DNA of 64,000 nucleotides, from contig NZ_SIHJ01000003.1 in the NCBI RefSeq assembly GCF_007859765.1, forward strand, positions 1 through 64,000. The letters are read 5' to 3'. Below the pieces are notes generated by a model, which did no database searches, was not told the DNA's origin, and saw only the letters and a list, made by a program, of their open reading frames with translations. Made by a program: the position numbers and the translations under genes. Shown here one piece after another: positions 52,909 to 63,206 of the stretch. The stretch is from Posidoniimonas corsicana. GTDB taxonomy: Bacteria > Planctomycetota > Planctomycetia > Pirellulales > Lacipirellulaceae. The stretch's first letter is position 1. Each line of letters starts with the position of its first letter.

Positions 52909-54012
52909 CTAGAAGCTGCCGTCCGCCAACGGCGGGGCCAGGCGGTAGTCGCTGATCGGCTGGGTGTTGTCGTTGTGGTTCGCGGGGTCGACGCACTTGC
53001 GGTTGTTCGGCGCCAGCAGCTGCTGGTACACGATCGGGTCGATCTGCGGGTTGATCGGCTGGGCGTGGCCGTCCGCAAACACGGTGTTGATCGTTCCGCT
53101 GGGGTGGCCGCTCGAGGGTCGAGCGTATGCCGGGGTGGTGGCCGGGAATTGAACCCCCACCTCCTCGCCGATCGGCGCCTGACGATTGATGTTCGACGGG
53201 TCGCTAAGGACCGACTCGTCGCGCGAGATCAGGTCGTTGGGTGCGGTTCCGCTACCGGTCATCCAGACCATGCCGAATTGCGCCTCGCCGAGTCCATTGG
53301 CGTCAACGCCCGCCCAGCAGTACTGGGGGTTCTTCTGGATGTTCTCGGCCAGCATGATCGTCATCGACGCGCCGTCCTGGATGTCGGTCGCTAGAACCTT
53401 CTCGTTCCCGAGAACGTGGTTCATGAAGAGTCCGTTGGCTTTGGTGTCGCCCGTGTTGGCGCCCGTAGTCGCGGGCCCGTAAAAGGTCTGCGACGAGTTG
53501 AAGTCCCACGCGCCGGTATTCGCGATGTAGCTAAGGCCCGCGTTGCCCTGCAGGGAGGTCAGCTCGGTGTCGGCGGGGCAGAGGAAAACGCTGACGGTGG
53601 GGATCTTGAAGCCGTTGCCCATTTCGGTGATCGCATCCCACATATCCTGCCGCTCCACATTGGGGGCGATCATCGCGGCCCAGCTGAACCGGGACTCTAA
53701 CTTGTCGTTGCCGCTGCCGGCGCTGTCGCGCAGGGTCGACTCCGACAGAGCCGTGCCGTTGAAGTTGATCGTGGCGTACAGCGCCGCGGTCCGCTTCACC
53801 GGCTGCAGGTAGCCGGGGTACTTCTGCTTCTCAGTCTCGTAACCCGTTACCGCGAGACCGACCTGCCGGAGGTTGTTGGCGCACTGGGCCGTGCGGGCCG
53901 CGGCGCGGGCCGCCTGCACGGCGGGCAGCAGCAGCGCGACCAGCATGCCGATGATCGTGATCACGACCAGCAGCTCGACCAGGGTGAAAGCGTGGCGTTG
54001 ACGGTGGTTCAT
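52909..54012 (-). CDS. DUF1559 pseudopilin-like protein
   Basis: 367 residues from ATG 54012 (the frame to 54180 is a shadow). Prepilin start [31 protein letters not shown], then the DUF1559 core: [41 protein letters not shown], and [18 protein letters not shown] near the C-terminus. These proteins occur in large numbers in planctomycetes, each with a variable middle; they are processed by a prepilin peptidase and are thought to sit at the cell surface or in a secretion machine. GC matches the background. Confidence 0.92.
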   Translation of the reverse strand: MNHRQRHAFTLVELLVVITIIGMLVALLLPAVQAARAAARTAQCANNLRQVGLAVTGYETEKQKYPGYLQPVKRTAALYATINFNGTALSESTLRDSAGSGNDKLESRFSWAAMIAPNVERQDMWDAITEMGNGFKIPTVSVFLCPADTELTSLQGNAGLSYIANTGAWDFNSSQTFYGPATTGANTGDTKANGLFMNHVLGNEKVLATDIQDGASMTIMLAENIQKNPQYCWAGVDANGLGEAQFGMVWMTGSGTAPNDLISRDESVLSDPSNINRQAPIGEEVGVQFPATTPAYARPSSGHPSGTINTVFADGHAQPINPQIDPIVYQQLLAPNNRKCVDPANHNDNTQPISDYRLAPPLADGSF

Positions 54013-54331
54013 GCCTCGAGGCTCCCAATGAATAAGCCGCAGTAGGCGGTCCGGCAGCGCCGGCGCAAGCAGGGCGTGGGTTGTTCCTAGGGCGGCCGCG
54101 AACGGGCCCTGTCTACCAGTATCGCCGAATCCCGCGAAAAAAGCCAGCAAGCCCCGCATCTTCCCGGGGCCGGCCGCCATCGCGTATTATCGATGTTTCC
54201 CCGCTCTTCTTCGCGTCCGGGCCCTTCCGCTATTCCCCAACGGCCAGGTGGGCAACGGGGCCAGGCGGGCCGGCCGATGCTGGCGGGCCCCACCCGGCCA
54301 TTCGGCCGCTAGCTCAACCCCTCCGACCACT

Positions 54332-55123
54332 ATGCCCAATCAGCTGACCGCCCCCCGCTTCGCCGCCATGAAGGGCGGGGACCGCAAGATCACGGTCCTC
54401 ACCGCCTACGACTACACCATGGCCAAGCTGGTCGACGCTTGCGGGGTCGAGGGGATCCTGGTCGGCGACAGCCTGTCGATGGTGGTCCAGGGCCACCAGA
54501 ACACGCTGCCGGTCTCGATGGACGAGATGATATACCACGCCGGCATGGTCGGCAGAGCCGTCAAGAACGCCCTGGTGATCGTGGACCTGCCGTTCCCCAG
54601 CTACCACCTGGGCCGGCACAAGGCGATCGACAACGCGGGCCGGATCCTCAAGGAAACCCGCTGCCAGGCGGTCAAGCTGGAGGGGGGCGTCGAGCAGGCG
54701 GACACCATCGCCGCGTTGGTGCAGGCGGGCATCCCCGTGATGGCCCACGTTGGGCTGCGGCCGCAGAGTGTCCACCAGCTGGGCGGTTACCGAGTGCAGC
54801 GCGACCGCGAGCGGCTGCTGGCCGACGCCCAGGCGGCCGAGCACGCCGGCGCCTTCGCGATGGTGCTGGAGTGCGTGCCGACCTCAATCGCCAGGGAGAT
54901 CACCCAGAAGGTGTCGGTGCCGACCATTGGCATCGGCGCGGGCCCCGAGTGCGACGGGCAGGTGCTGGTCGTGAACGACGTGCTCGGCCTGACCAGCGAG
55001 TACGCGCCCAAATTCGTCAAGGCGTACGCCGACCTGAGCAGCTCCATCACCGACGCGGTCACGGCCTTCCGCGACGAGGTGCGGTCCGGGGCGTTTCCGA
55101 CCGCCGAACAGTCGTACGAGTGA
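54332..55123 (+). CDS. panB: 3-methyl-2-oxobutanoate hydroxymethyltransferase
   Basis: 263 residues from ATG 54332. Metal and substrate signatures: VLTAYDYTMAKLVDACGV, LVGDSLSMVVQGH for the metal-binding GDS loop, VKLEGG, MAHVGLRPQS and TIGIGAGPECDGQVLV. PanB makes ketopantoate from 3-methyl-2-oxobutanoate and a one-carbon unit on tetrahydrofolate, the first step of pantothenate synthesis. The open frame begins at 54248 but its first 28 residues are not PanB-like. gyrA starts 101 bp later on the same strand. Confidence 0.95.
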   Translation: MPNQLTAPRFAAMKGGDRKITVLTAYDYTMAKLVDACGVEGILVGDSLSMVVQGHQNTLPVSMDEMIYHAGMVGRAVKNALVIVDLPFPSYHLGRHKAIDNAGRILKETRCQAVKLEGGVEQADTIAALVQAGIPVMAHVGLRPQSVHQLGGYRVQRDRERLLADAQAAEHAGAFAMVLECVPTSIAREITQKVSVPTIGIGAGPECDGQVLVVNDVLGLTSEYAPKFVKAYADLSSSITDAVTAFRDEVRSGAFPTAEQSYE

Positions 55124-55224
55124 CCGCCAGGCCCCGTTCTTCGCCGCCCGCGGAGCATTGTGAACCAGCCCAAAAACACCTAAAATACTGGGCTAACCCA
55201 CTTCTCCCGCGAGGATGCTAGCGC

Positions 55225-57960
55225 GTGGCTGACGACGACCAAGAGACCCCAGCAGGCGGCCCCGGTGACGGATCATTGGAACCCGGGTTCGACCCGGTTG
55301 AGCAGGCGATCGCGCAGCGGCTGATCGACCTGCCCATCGAGGACGAGCTGAAGGACAGCTACCTGACGTACGCGATGAGCGTGATCGTCAGCCGTGCGCT
55401 GCCCGACGTGCGCGACGGCCTCAAGCCGTCGCAGCGGCGGATCCTGGTCGCGATGAACGACCTCAACCTCGGCCCCGGCGCGGCGCGGGTGAAGTGCGCC
55501 AAGATCTCCGGCGACACCAGCGGCAACTACCACCCGCACGGCGAGAGCGTGATCTACCCCACGCTGGTGCGCATGGCCCAGGAATGGAACATGCGCAACG
55601 TGCTGATCGACAAGCAGGGTAACTTCGGCAGCATCGCCGGCCTGCCGCCGGCCGCCATGCGGTACACCGAGGCCCGCATGTCGTCGGTGGCGTCGATGAT
55701 GCTCGAGGACCTGAAGCTCGACACGGTCGACTTCATCCCCACCTACGACGAGCGTCACACCGAGCCGACCGTCCTTCCGTCGAAGTTCCCCAACCTGCTG
55801 GTGAACGGCTCGGGCGGCATCGCCGTGGGCATGGCGACCAGCATCCCGCCGCACAACCTGGGCGAGGTCTGCCGCGGCGTGATCGCGCTGATCGACAACC
55901 CCGAGATCACCATCCCGGAGCTGATGGAGCACATCCCCGGGCCCGACTTCCCGACCGGCGGCATCATCTGCGGCCGCTCGGGGATCCTCCGCGGCTACCA
56001 GACCGGCCGGTCGACCATGACCGTCCGCGCCCGCACCAGCATCGATGAGAGCGGCAAGCGCACGCGGATCCTGATCCACGAGATCCCCTACCTGCAGGCG
56101 CGGGACCGGGTGGAAGAGCGGATCGCGGCGCTCGCCAACGAGGGCAAGATCGCCGGCATCGCTGACGTGCGGAACGAGTCCGACCTCAAGGAGCCGGTGC
56201 GTCTGATCATCGACCTGAAGCGCGACGCCGACCCGGACATAGTGCTCAACCAGCTCTACAAGTACTCGCCGCTGCAGGACACGTTCAGCCTGATTTTCTT
56301 GTCGCTGGTCGACGGCAAGCCCCGCGTGCTGACGCTCAAGGAGATGCTGCAGGAGTACCTGCGGCACCGCGTGACCGTCATCCGCCGGCGGACCCAATTC
56401 CTCCTCGCCAAGGCCCGCCGCCGCAAGCACACGGTGCAGGGCCTGCTGCTGGCGCACGCCAACATCGACGAGGTGATCCGCGTCATCCGGGCCAGCAAGA
56501 CGCAGCCCGAGGCCAAGCAGGCCCTGATGCAGATCAAGACGCCCGGTGCGCTGCTCAAGCGGGCGCTGGGCGACGAGGGCTTCGCGCAGTTCCAGGACGA
56601 GCGGGGCGTGGCCGAGGAGTACTCGCTCACGCCCGTGCAGGCCGACGCCATCCTCAAGATGACGCTCGGCCAGCTGGTGAACCTGGAGCAGGAGAAGCTG
56701 GCGGACGAGCACGCACAGCTGCTGACCGAGATCGGCGAGTACCTCGGCATCCTCGCCGACGAGGCCCGCATCTACGCGATCATCCGCGAGGACCTCGAGG
56801 CGCTCGCCAGCAGCAAGCACGCCGACGCCCGGCGCACGGAGATTTCGCACGCCGAGGTGGGCGACGTCGACATCGAGGACCTGATCGAGGAAGAGACGAT
56901 GGTCGTCTCGATCAGCACGAACGGCTACATCAAACGCACGCCCGCCAGCACCTACCGCGCGCAGCGGCGCGGCGGCAAGGGCATCAAGGGCGCGACGGTC
57001 GCCGACGACGACCCGATCGAGCACCTGTTTGTCACCAGCACGCACCACTACCTGCTATTCTTCACGAACCTCGGCAAGGTGTACTGGCAGAAGGTCTACA
57101 ACCTGCCGGAGCTGGCCCGCGACTCCAAGGGCCGCGCGGTGGTGAACCTGCTCAACCTGGCAGACGGCGAGCGGATCGCCGACTGCCGCGCGATCCGCGA
57201 CTTCGACCTGCCCGACCACTCGCTGATGATGGCCACCCGCAACGGCCTCGTGAAGAAGACCGAGCTCAAGGCCTACAGCCGGCCGATGAAGACCGGCATC
57301 ATCGCCATCAAGCTCAAAGAGGGCGACGAGCTGGTCGACGTGGTCGTGACCAAGCCGGGCGACGAGGTGCTGCTGGCGACCGCCGGCGGCATGGCGATCC
57401 GCTTCAACGAGGCCGACGCCCGCGCCATGGGCCGCAACTCCAGCGGCGTGAAGGGCGTGAACCTCGGCAAGGGCGACTCGCTGGTCGGCATGGTCGTGGC
57501 CGACCCCGACGCCACGCTGCTGACCGCCACCGAGCACGGCTACGGCAAGCGGACTCCGTTCGGCCCCAACGCCGCCGACGAAGAGCCGGAGGCGTCAGCC
57601 TCCGGAGGGGCCGCTCCCGAGGCTGACGCCCCGGGCTCGCCAGACGACGAGTCTTCTTCGTCGGCCCGCTACCGCACTCAGGGCCGCGGCGGCAAGGGCG
57701 TGCGGGACATCAAGACCACCGACCGCAATGGGCAGGTGATCGGCATCACGCGGGTCACCGACGATGACGAACTGCTGATGATGACCGCCCGCGGCAAGAT
57801 CCAGCGGATCAAGGCGTCGGACGTCAGCACCATTGGCCGCAACACGCAGGGCGTGCGGATCATGGGCCTGGACGAGGGCGACTCGCTGACCGCCGTCGTC
57901 CGCGTGCCGGCCGAGGAGAAGGAAGAGGATGCCGTCGAGGTGGACGCCCCCAGCGAGTAG
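55225..57960 (+). CDS. gyrA: DNA gyrase subunit A
   Basis: 911 residues from a GTG start. The breakage-reunion domain has its catalytic Tyr at 147 in AAMRYTEAR and the quinolone region [17 protein letters not shown], where Ser108 equals Ser83 of the Escherichia coli protein but Pro112 stands for Asp87. The C-terminal domain has the GyrA box QRRGGKG at its first blade, with a similar GRGGKG later, so it is gyrase rather than topoisomerase IV. An acidic insertion ([28 protein letters not shown]-like) precedes the last blade. It introduces negative supercoils with GyrB. Confidence 0.95.
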   Translation: MADDDQETPAGGPGDGSLEPGFDPVEQAIAQRLIDLPIEDELKDSYLTYAMSVIVSRALPDVRDGLKPSQRRILVAMNDLNLGPGAARVKCAKISGDTSGNYHPHGESVIYPTLVRMAQEWNMRNVLIDKQGNFGSIAGLPPAAMRYTEARMSSVASMMLEDLKLDTVDFIPTYDERHTEPTVLPSKFPNLLVNGSGGIAVGMATSIPPHNLGEVCRGVIALIDNPEITIPELMEHIPGPDFPTGGIICGRSGILRGYQTGRSTMTVRARTSIDESGKRTRILIHEIPYLQARDRVEERIAALANEGKIAGIADVRNESDLKEPVRLIIDLKRDADPDIVLNQLYKYSPLQDTFSLIFLSLVDGKPRVLTLKEMLQEYLRHRVTVIRRRTQFLLAKARRRKHTVQGLLLAHANIDEVIRVIRASKTQPEAKQALMQIKTPGALLKRALGDEGFAQFQDERGVAEEYSLTPVQADAILKMTLGQLVNLEQEKLADEHAQLLTEIGEYLGILADEARIYAIIREDLEALASSKHADARRTEISHAEVGDVDIEDLIEEETMVVSISTNGYIKRTPASTYRAQRRGGKGIKGATVADDDPIEHLFVTSTHHYLLFFTNLGKVYWQKVYNLPELARDSKGRAVVNLLNLADGERIADCRAIRDFDLPDHSLMMATRNGLVKKTELKAYSRPMKTGIIAIKLKEGDELVDVVVTKPGDEVLLATAGGMAIRFNEADARAMGRNSSGVKGVNLGKGDSLVGMVVADPDATLLTATEHGYGKRTPFGPNAADEEPEASASGGAAPEADAPGSPDDESSSSARYRTQGRGGKGVRDIKTTDRNGQVIGITRVTDDDELLMMTARGKIQRIKASDVSTIGRNTQGVRIMGLDEGDSLTAVVRVPAEEKEEDAVEVDAPSE

Positions 57961-57982
57961 CCGCCCCGTCGGGAGCCGCGCC

Positions 57983-58495
57983 ATGCCGACACCCCCCGCG
58001 TCGATCCGCCTTGAGCGGCCGGGCGACCCCGAGTCGATCCACGCGGTCCACGCCGCCGCTTTCCCGACCGACGCCGAGGCCCGGCTGGTCGACTCGCTCC
58101 GCGCCCGCGGCGAGCTGCGGTTGTCGCTCGTCGCGACGTGCGACGACGCGGTTGTCGGCCACATCGCGTTCAGCCCCGTGACGCTGGACGGCGCCGACCG
58201 CGGCGGGGTAGGGCTGGCGCCGGTGGCCGTGCTGCCCGAACAGCAGTCAAAGGGCCTGGGCGCCGCGCTGGTTACGGCGGGGCTGGGAGAGTGCCGCGCG
58301 GCCGGCGCCGGGTTCGCCGTCGTGCTGGGCGAGCCGGGCTACTACCGGCGGTTCGGGTTCCGCCCCGCGTCCGACTTCGGGCTGAGCAGCGTCTACGACG
58401 CGGGCGACGCGTTTATGGCGATCGAGCTCCGCGCCCAAGCCCTGGCGGGCGTCGCCGGGTTGGTGCGCTACGGCGCCGCGTTTGACGCGCTGTAG
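57983..58495 (+). CDS. GNAT acetyltransferase (YhbS-like)
   Basis: 170 residues from ATG 57983, with GGGAG 8 bases upstream. Acetyl-CoA motif: APVAVLPEQQSKGLGAALVTAGL (QSKGLG in place of QxxGxG), and GEPGYYRRFGFRPASDF is the typical YhbS C-terminal strand and loop. The substrate is unknown. It starts 22 bp after the gyrA stop and may be transcribed with it. Confidence 0.87.
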   Translation: MPTPPASIRLERPGDPESIHAVHAAAFPTDAEARLVDSLRARGELRLSLVATCDDAVVGHIAFSPVTLDGADRGGVGLAPVAVLPEQQSKGLGAALVTAGLGECRAAGAGFAVVLGEPGYYRRFGFRPASDFGLSSVYDAGDAFMAIELRAQALAGVAGLVRYGAAFDAL

Positions 58496-58505
58496 CGGTT
58501 GGCCC

Positions 58506-58895
58506 CTACCACAGTCCGGGGCCGCCTTCTTCCTGGGTGTCGAAGTCGCAGCCCACGTGGTAGCACTGCTCCCCCAGCCGGCGGCACCACCGCACACGAA
58601 GGTCGTACCACTGCGACTCGGAGATGATCAGCCGCGCCTGCTGCAGCGGCAGGAACTGCCGCGGGCTCAGCAGGCCCATGCCGTTGCGCGAGATGTCCCG
58701 GCAGTAGGCGCCCAGCAGCACCGGCTCCACGTCGCCGACGCGCAGCACCGCGGGCGTGCGGTAGTAGAACCGCCGGTGGCGGCGCCGCTCGTCGTACGCG
58801 GTGGGCATGATGCCCGACCGCTTGAAGTAGCTGTTTTCTTCGCCGGGGGGCAGTTGCGTCTCTTCGACGACCGACTCCCACAGCTCGGAGATCAT
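58506..58895 (-). CDS. PilZ-domain protein 1
   Basis: 129 residues from ATG 58895 (MISELWES), whose A is the last base of the TGA stop of the HD-GYP gene. The PilZ signature is seen as RRRHRRF and CRDISRNGMGL, the RxxxR and D/NxSxxG c-di-GMP motifs. YHVGCDFDT is the end of the fold. It binds c-di-GMP and passes the signal to a partner. Translational coupling to the HD-GYP protein suggests that a local pool of c-di-GMP is sensed and destroyed by the pair. Confidence 0.87.
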   Translation of the reverse strand: MISELWESVVEETQLPPGEENSYFKRSGIMPTAYDERRRHRRFYYRTPAVLRVGDVEPVLLGAYCRDISRNGMGLLSPRQFLPLQQARLIISESQWYDLRVRWCRRLGEQCYHVGCDFDTQEEGGPGLW

Positions 58896-59899
58896 CACAG
58901 CTGAAGCAATTGGCGCCAGCACTGCACCACCTCCTTCTCGAACTGCGTCCCCGAGCGTTCCTCGAGGTGGTGCATGGCTTCCTCCGGCGAGAACGGGGGC
59001 CGGTAGGGCCGGCGGCCGGTGAGCGAGTCAAACACGTCCACTACCGCCAGCAGTCGCGACCAGGGGTGGATCTCGTCCCGCACGGCGCCCACCGGGTAGC
59101 CCCGGCCGTCGACGTGCTCGTGGTGCTGGTAGGCCATCAGCATCTGCGGCAGGCTCAGCGACGTGGTGCTCAGCAGCTCCTCGTAACCCAGCTGCGGGTG
59201 CTTGCGGACCACCTCCATCTCGCGCGGCGACAGCGCCCCCGGCTTCCGGAGGATCTCCGCGGGCACGTGCCGCATGCCGATGTCGTGCAGCAGCGCGCCC
59301 AGCGCGATCTCGTCGAGCTGGGCCCTGTCGGTCACGCCGAGCTCCTCTGCCAGGATCAGCGAGTAGCAGCAGACGTTCGTCGCGTGGGTGAACGCGCTCT
59401 GGTCGTGGCGGGCGATCGCAAACACGCTCGCCGGGCTGAGGCTGCTGGTCTCGGCGAGCCTGACAAAGTGGTCGCTGATCCGCCGCGACGCGTTCACGAA
59501 GCGGGCCGGGTTGACCAGCGGGATGGTCGACTCGAGCGCGGCGGCCGCCGCCGTCTGCAGGATCGCGAACCGGTCGGTGTCCGGCACGTGGCAGCCGTCT
59601 TGGATCGTCTCAAGCGAGGCCAGCAGCTGCTCCGACAGCGTGTAGTAGTCCTTCGTGCGGACCAGCACCCGCCGGTCGATGGTGCTCAGCAGGCGCTCGA
59701 CGCGGCTGTCCTGCACCGCCAGGCCCGACTCCCGGAACAGGAGCGGCGGCTCGCCGGGGGCGCCGAGCACAAACACGTCGACGTCCCAGCGGTTGAGCTG
59801 CCTCATCACCGCGGGGTGGATCGGCTCGTACCCGCTGGGGACGCGGGCCTGGGGATCGAGCAGCCCGCCTAACATGGAACTTGCACCGGCTGACGGCAT
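58895..59899 (-). CDS. HD-GYP phosphodiesterase of pair 1
   Basis: 334 residues. An N-terminal domain of about 150 residues (YEPIHPAVMRQLNRWDVDVFVLG) has no named family but recurs in the second pair. The HD-GYP domain has HATN at 172, HD at 205-206, HHEH and GRGYP (GYP 267-269). The usual HDxGK is HDIGM here: Lys to Met at 209. In other family members the Lys helps hold the substrate phosphate, so activity may differ from the second copy. The gene ends with a one-base overlap with PilZ protein 1. Confidence 0.85.
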   Translation of the reverse strand: MPSAGASSMLGGLLDPQARVPSGYEPIHPAVMRQLNRWDVDVFVLGAPGEPPLLFRESGLAVQDSRVERLLSTIDRRVLVRTKDYYTLSEQLLASLETIQDGCHVPDTDRFAILQTAAAAALESTIPLVNPARFVNASRRISDHFVRLAETSSLSPASVFAIARHDQSAFTHATNVCCYSLILAEELGVTDRAQLDEIALGALLHDIGMRHVPAEILRKPGALSPREMEVVRKHPQLGYEELLSTTSLSLPQMLMAYQHHEHVDGRGYPVGAVRDEIHPWSRLLAVVDVFDSLTGRRPYRPPFSPEEAMHHLEERSGTQFEKEVVQCWRQLLQL

Positions 59900-60077
59900 G
59901 CGTCTGTGTCGAGTAGGCGTGGAACGAGGGGCGTCGCGGCTTCCGGGCGCGGCTCAAGATAAGCCTACGCCGCGGTTGTCGGCGGGGCCCGCCGCGGGAC
60001 CCCAGATGCGCGGATCCCGACCCCCGGCCGGCCCCTGGCCGCTGCAACCGGCAAAGGCGGTCCCGGCGGCGTCGCTC

Positions 60078-60491
60078 TTAGACCGGGGCTGCGCCGCAGG
60101 CGGCCAGCGCGTCGCCGAACCCGCGGAGCGGGCCGCCGTCCGGTTCGGCGTCGAAGTCGCAGCCCCACAGGAAGCAGCCCGCCGACAAGCGGCGGCAGTG
60201 CCTCACCCGGAAGGCCAGCTCCCGCTGGTCCTTGAGCTGCAGCCGGCCCTGCTCGAGCGGCAGCGCGTGGCTCGGCGCGAGCAGCCCGACCCCGGTCTGC
60301 GACAGGTCGCGGCAGTACACGCCGAGCGTCTGGCCGGCGCGTCCGTCGAGCGCCGCGGCGGCCCGGCAGGCGAACTGCCGGCGGGGCCTGCGGCGCTGGT
60401 CCTCGCCGGCGACGCCGGCCGACCACGACTTGCTGGTCCGCTCGTCGATCTCGACCACCAGGTCGGCCCCGCCCCAGGGGTCGTCGCTCAT
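60078..60491 (-). CDS. PilZ-domain protein 2
   Basis: 137 residues from ATG 60491; the ATGA overlaps the TGA stop of the second HD-GYP gene by four bases. PilZ motifs RRRPRRQF and CRDLSQTGVGLL match the c-di-GMP site, and FLWGCDFDAE resembles the end of PilZ protein 1. It differs from the first copy at the N-terminus. Expected role: receptor for c-di-GMP handled by the adjacent enzyme. Confidence 0.85.
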   Translation of the reverse strand: MSDDPWGGADLVVEIDERTSKSWSAGVAGEDQRRRPRRQFACRAAAALDGRAGQTLGVYCRDLSQTGVGLLAPSHALPLEQGRLQLKDQRELAFRVRHCRRLSAGCFLWGCDFDAEPDGGPLRGFGDALAACGAAPV

Positions 60492-61486
60492 TCCGCCGCT
60501 ATGATCTTGCTCCAGCAATGGACCATCTCCTTGTCAAAGTGGGACCCCGCGTGGGCCTTCAGGTGCCGCAGCGCGACCTCCGAGGAGCAGGGGCGGCGGT
60601 AGGGGCGGCGGCCGGTCAGCGCGTCGAACACGTCGACCACCGCCAGCAGCCGCGCCCAGGGATGGATCTCTCCGCCGGTCAGACCCACCGGGTACCCGGC
60701 GCCGTCGACCCGCTCGTGGTGCTGGTAAACCATCATCAGCTGCCGCAGCGTGAGCGACGCGCCCCGCGCCAGGTCTTCGAACCCGTGCTGCGGGTGCATC
60801 CGCACGATCGCCAGCTCCGACTTGGTCAGCCGGCCCGGCTTGCGGACCAACGAGGGCGGGATGCGTCGCTTGCCGGAGTCGTGCAGCAACGCGCCGACCG
60901 CCAGCTCGTGCAGCTCGTCCGGGTCGGAGACGCCCAGCTCGGCCGCGAGCTGCAGCGCGTAGCAGCAGACGTTCGTCACGTGGGTGAATGTGTAGTGGTC
61001 GTGCCTGGCGACCGCGAACATCTCGGCGGGGGTCATGTCGCCGCACTGCAGCAGCTTGACCAGCACGCCGCCGACCCGCCGCGAGGCGCCGACAAACCGC
61101 TCCGGGTCGATCAGCGTCGACGCCAGCTCGACCTCGGCGAAGGCCGCGGTCTGCACCATCACAAACCGGTCGGCAGACGGGATCGACTCGTCCTCGACGA
61201 CGCCGTCCAGGCTGTCGAGCAGGTGCTCCGACAGCTTCTGGTAGTCCGAGCTGCGGACCAGCACCGGGGTCTCGAGCGACTCGACCAACGCGTCGATGCG
61301 CTGCCCGTCCACCTCCACGCCTGAGCCGCGCAGCAGCACCGGCTTCCCCCCGTTGGCCCCGGCCAGGAACAGGTCCATGTCCCACAGCCCGAGCCGCACC
61401 AGCACCACCGGGTGCACCGGCTCGAAGCCGTCGGGGCACTGCATCGGCATCGCGATTGGGGTTCGCTGCGGCGTGGTAGCAGACAT
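60488..61486 (-). CDS. HD-GYP phosphodiesterase of pair 2
   Basis: 332 residues from ATG 61486. It is a paralogue of the HD-GYP protein at 58895: the N-terminal part (FEPVHPVVLVRLGLWDMDLFLAG) and the HD-GYP part share the same order. HD at 202-203 in HDSGKRR with the Lys kept at 206, HHERVDGAGYP with GYP at 264-266. The gene is coupled to PilZ protein 2 by an ATGA overlap. Whether it is regulated by its N-terminal domain is unknown. Confidence 0.88.
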   Translation of the reverse strand: MSATTPQRTPIAMPMQCPDGFEPVHPVVLVRLGLWDMDLFLAGANGGKPVLLRGSGVEVDGQRIDALVESLETPVLVRSSDYQKLSEHLLDSLDGVVEDESIPSADRFVMVQTAAFAEVELASTLIDPERFVGASRRVGGVLVKLLQCGDMTPAEMFAVARHDHYTFTHVTNVCCYALQLAAELGVSDPDELHELAVGALLHDSGKRRIPPSLVRKPGRLTKSELAIVRMHPQHGFEDLARGASLTLRQLMMVYQHHERVDGAGYPVGLTGGEIHPWARLLAVVDVFDALTGRRPYRRPCSSEVALRHLKAHAGSHFDKEMVHCWSKIIAAE

Positions 61487-61639
61487 GGCGGGACCAGCGG
61501 CGGGAGGATTGATCGCCCGGCGGTCAGCTGGGCACTCAAACATACGCCTTGGCTGGCGGAAGACCGCCATCCGCACGTGACTCCTGCGGGATTTTGTGGC
61601 CGTCTGTAGCGGTCACGCCCCCCGAAACGGGCGGGTTCG

Positions 61640-62086
61640 CTACCTCGCGGCGCGCAGCATCACCCAACAGCACCAGCAAACCAGCCCGCCCCGGGCGGTC
61701 CACGCCACGGTGCGGATCCAGTTGGTCGCCACCAGGTACCGGTGCAGCCCCGGCTCGAACCCCGGCGACAGCCGCCCGTGGGTGGGTGCCTGCAGCGCGA
61801 ACGTAGACACCCAGGCAACCGCCACCAGCGCCAGGCCGAGGACCGCCACCCAACGCGGCGTGCCCGGCGGGCGGTAGGCGATCATCGCCACGGCGGTCGC
61901 CAACTCGACGAGCATCGGCGGGATCACCACGATCCCCGTGCGCTGCTGGTGCGACCGCTCGTACGCCGAGAACTCCTGCTCGCCGACCCGGCCGAACAGC
62001 GGGTAGTGCACCACCTGCACGAACCAGATCACGCCGACCATGATCAGCGTCGACGCGAGCTGGAGCACGAACAGGGTGATGGCCAT
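61640..62086 (-). CDS. Small four-helix membrane protein
   Basis: 148 residues with about four hydrophobic segments (LFVLQLASTLIMVGVIW, VVIPPMLVELATAVAMIAY, VAVLGLALVAVAWVSTFAL, VAWTARGGLVCWCCWVML). The first helix is followed by FVQVVHYPLF, then the Y-x3-H-x2-R pattern (YERSHQQRT). This layout resembles DUF1772-like proteins. Function unknown. It is upstream of the second HD-GYP gene and downstream of the SDR gene, on the same strand. Confidence 0.68.
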   Translation of the reverse strand: MAITLFVLQLASTLIMVGVIWFVQVVHYPLFGRVGEQEFSAYERSHQQRTGIVVIPPMLVELATAVAMIAYRPPGTPRWVAVLGLALVAVAWVSTFALQAPTHGRLSPGFEPGLHRYLVATNWIRTVAWTARGGLVCWCCWVMLRAAR

Positions 62087-62164
62087 CGGCGGGGCGTCGC
62101 TAGGGCAGGGGGGTCCTCACACGTCATAGCGGTCGGCGCCGCGATGACCAGCCCGCGCCCGATG

Positions 62165-62977
<813 letters not shown>

Positions 62978-63206
62978 AGATGAATGCTCCGTGTCGAATG
63001 TGCGAACGAGAACGTTAGGGACGAGGCAGACGCCAAACCGAGCCCGTATTCTGCTACGCTGGGTAGATGGGGTCGACCCCTTTTGCGCGATTCGGCGTCC
63101 GGCGATCAACCAAGGGCGTGACGAACAACCTTTTATTTAGGAATCCAGCCGACATCGACGCGCACGCCCCGCCGGCGCGCGCCGAGACGCGGTTCCGCGC
63201 CGCCAC

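Noticed and set aside
61606-61643. Hairpin bounded by GTAGCG and CGCTAC near the stop of the small membrane-protein gene
   Set aside because: Its GTAG ends recall the REPIN, but the hairpin sequence is different and the element has only one stem. It overlaps a stop codon and may be a terminator.
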